From Thermogutta sp. (lineage in GTDB: Bacteria > Planctomycetota > Planctomycetia > Pirellulales > Thermoguttaceae): a stretch of DNA of 6,187 nucleotides. Below are positions 5,778-6,187 of the stretch, piece after piece. The DNA lies in assembly GCA_012798155.1 (NCBI GenBank), contig JAAZNR010000813.1, positions 1 through 6,187 of the forward strand. The letters run 5' to 3'. The position numbers were made by a program, and so were the translations under genes. The notes under the pieces were generated by a model. It did not search any database, had not been told where the DNA came from, and was given only the letters and a program-made list of their open reading frames with translations. Position 1 is the first letter of the stretch. Every line of letters begins with the position of its first letter.

Positions 5778-6040
5778 AATGGACGCCTGAGCGGGTCCTG
5801 GGTTCGGTGTGCGCGATTCTCCCTCGCGCACTTTCGGTACATGGTGCTTCGTGTTCAAGCAATGAACGGGTCCGAATCGGAAAGCGGCGGTAGTCGCCTC
5901 GGTCGCTGCCGCATCGCCCCAAAAGCGACAATCCACCACGCCTTTTTCGCCGTGCGCGCCGCTACGCGGCAAGGGTGGTCCGGGGGCTGATCCCCGCTCG
6001 CCCTCCCTGCCGCCCGTCCGCGCGGCAAGGAGGAGCGATC
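5778..6040 (+). promoter_or_regulatory. Long structured 5' leader of mgtE, candidate riboswitch
   Basis: The predicted leader holds a series of stems. GTGCGCGA/TCGCGCAC is a perfect 8-bp stem with a 7-base loop (5809-5831). GCGGC/GCCGC (5884-5888 with 5908-5912) conflicts with GTCGCT/AGCGAC (5902-5907 with 5924-5929); the two interleave, so they are alternatives or a pseudoknot. Next come GCCGC/GCGGC (5958-5970), CGGGG/CCCCG (5981-5996) and the Shine-Dalgarno hairpin (6002-6033). A T5 run lies at 5943-5947. MgtE-family genes in other bacteria are often controlled by the M-box magnesium riboswitch, but I do not see its conserved core here. It may be a diverged or different magnesium-sensing RNA. 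Pairings were found by eye and energies were not computed. Confidence 0.45.
6002..6035 (+). promoter_or_regulatory. mgtE Shine-Dalgarno buried in a hairpin
   Basis: AAGGAGGAG (6027-6035) is a strong Shine-Dalgarno; its GGAGG (6029-6033) lies seven bases before the ATG. The strand 6002-6013 (cctccctgccgc) pairs with 6022-6033 at 11 of 12 positions, with one C-A mismatch and an 8-base loop, covering the whole GGAGG. Translation should be low unless this stem is opened. A near-copy of the 3' arm at 5966-5978 (cgcggcaagg is shared from 5965) could compete for 6002-6013 and release the site. Confidence 0.55.
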
Positions 6041-6187
6041 ATGCTGAATCCTCTCCTCGTCCCCGAACTCCGCGATTACCTCCGCACCAACGACGTGGAG
6101 GGCATCCGCGAGTTTTGCCGGTTCTGCCACCCGGCCTCCATCGCCGAGTTCGTCAGCCCTCTGGCCCCGGAGGAAATCTGGAAAATC
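6041..6187 (+). CDS. mgtE: MgtE-family magnesium transporter, N-terminal part (cut by right edge)
   Basis: Only the first 49 codons are present. The protein starts 'MLNPLLVPELRDYLRTND' and continues 'HPASIAEFVSPLAPEEIW', the pattern of the cytosolic MgtE N-domain, an alpha-superhelical domain that with paired CBS domains senses magnesium and gates the channel in this family. The CBS and five-helix membrane parts would lie beyond the window. The start is well fixed by a strong Shine-Dalgarno. A CxxC pair (Cys26, Cys29) precedes the His-Pro; I do not recall it as a family feature. The gene is divergent from parA and appears to have its own promoter and a long structured leader. Other proteins with MgtE N-domains exist, such as flagellar MotE-like proteins, but the 'MLNPLLVPEL' opening and the leader favour a transporter. 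Confidence 0.75.
   Translation, partial: MLNPLLVPELRDYLRTNDVEGIREFCRFCHPASIAEFVSPLAPEEIWKI

Noticed and set aside
5775..5990. A 71-codon open frame in the mgtE leader, and a minus-strand frame at 5682-5972
   Set aside because: The plus frame would start before the predicted transcription start. Neither has a Shine-Dalgarno or recognisable domain, and the local stems explain the sequence better.
5778..6040. Known M-box magnesium riboswitch
   Set aside because: Gene context fits, but the conserved GGTGAGGCTCC-type core was not found by eye; a covariance search would settle it.

Overview
The window is GC-rich (roughly 60-65% by eye) and looks like chromosomal DNA from a planctomycete or close relative. 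This rests on gene style: a PP2C phosphatase whose N-terminus carries 'LEYYAGTDVGLRRINNQDS' and which has a membrane-anchored C-terminal helical region, a stand-alone Soj-type ParA, an MgtE beginning 'MLNPLLVPEL', and a mix of strong and absent Shine-Dalgarno sites. The assignment is from memory of these families, not from a search.

Layout from left to right. A partial plus-strand gene of unknown function (to 223) is translationally coupled by a GTGA overlap to a complete RND/MMPL-type membrane exporter (220-2658). A 62-base convergent gap with a weak hairpin follows. The minus strand then carries a membrane-tethered PP2C serine/threonine phosphatase (4157-2721) and, upstream of it, a ParA ATPase (5274-4447). 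Between them lies a 35-base tandem repeat of three units, each folding into the same 6-bp stem and 5-nt loop hairpin. After parA comes a 766-base gene-free divergent region, then the first 49 codons of an MgtE-type magnesium transporter (6041 to the edge).

The divergent region is the most interesting part. Its left half holds a possible parA promoter, a 15-base tandem repeat, a stray relative of the 35-base hairpin, a 12-bp inverted repeat, and two copies of a 19-base 'caggggacatttctattcg' element. Its right half holds a near-consensus sigma70-type promoter (TTGACG, 17 bases, TAGAAT) about 270 bases before mgtE, followed by a long structured leader. In that leader the strong mgtE Shine-Dalgarno is buried in an 11-pair hairpin. 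A near-duplicate of the Shine-Dalgarno arm 56 bases upstream could compete for the same partner strand, which is the architecture of a translational riboswitch. I could not match it to the known M-box magnesium riboswitch.

No single pathway links the genes. The exporter pair forms one operon. ParA and PP2C share a strand but are separated by 289 bases including the hairpin array, so they are probably separate units. mgtE is diverged from parA and appears to have its own regulated transcript. There is no tRNA, rRNA, CRISPR array or transposase gene in the window.
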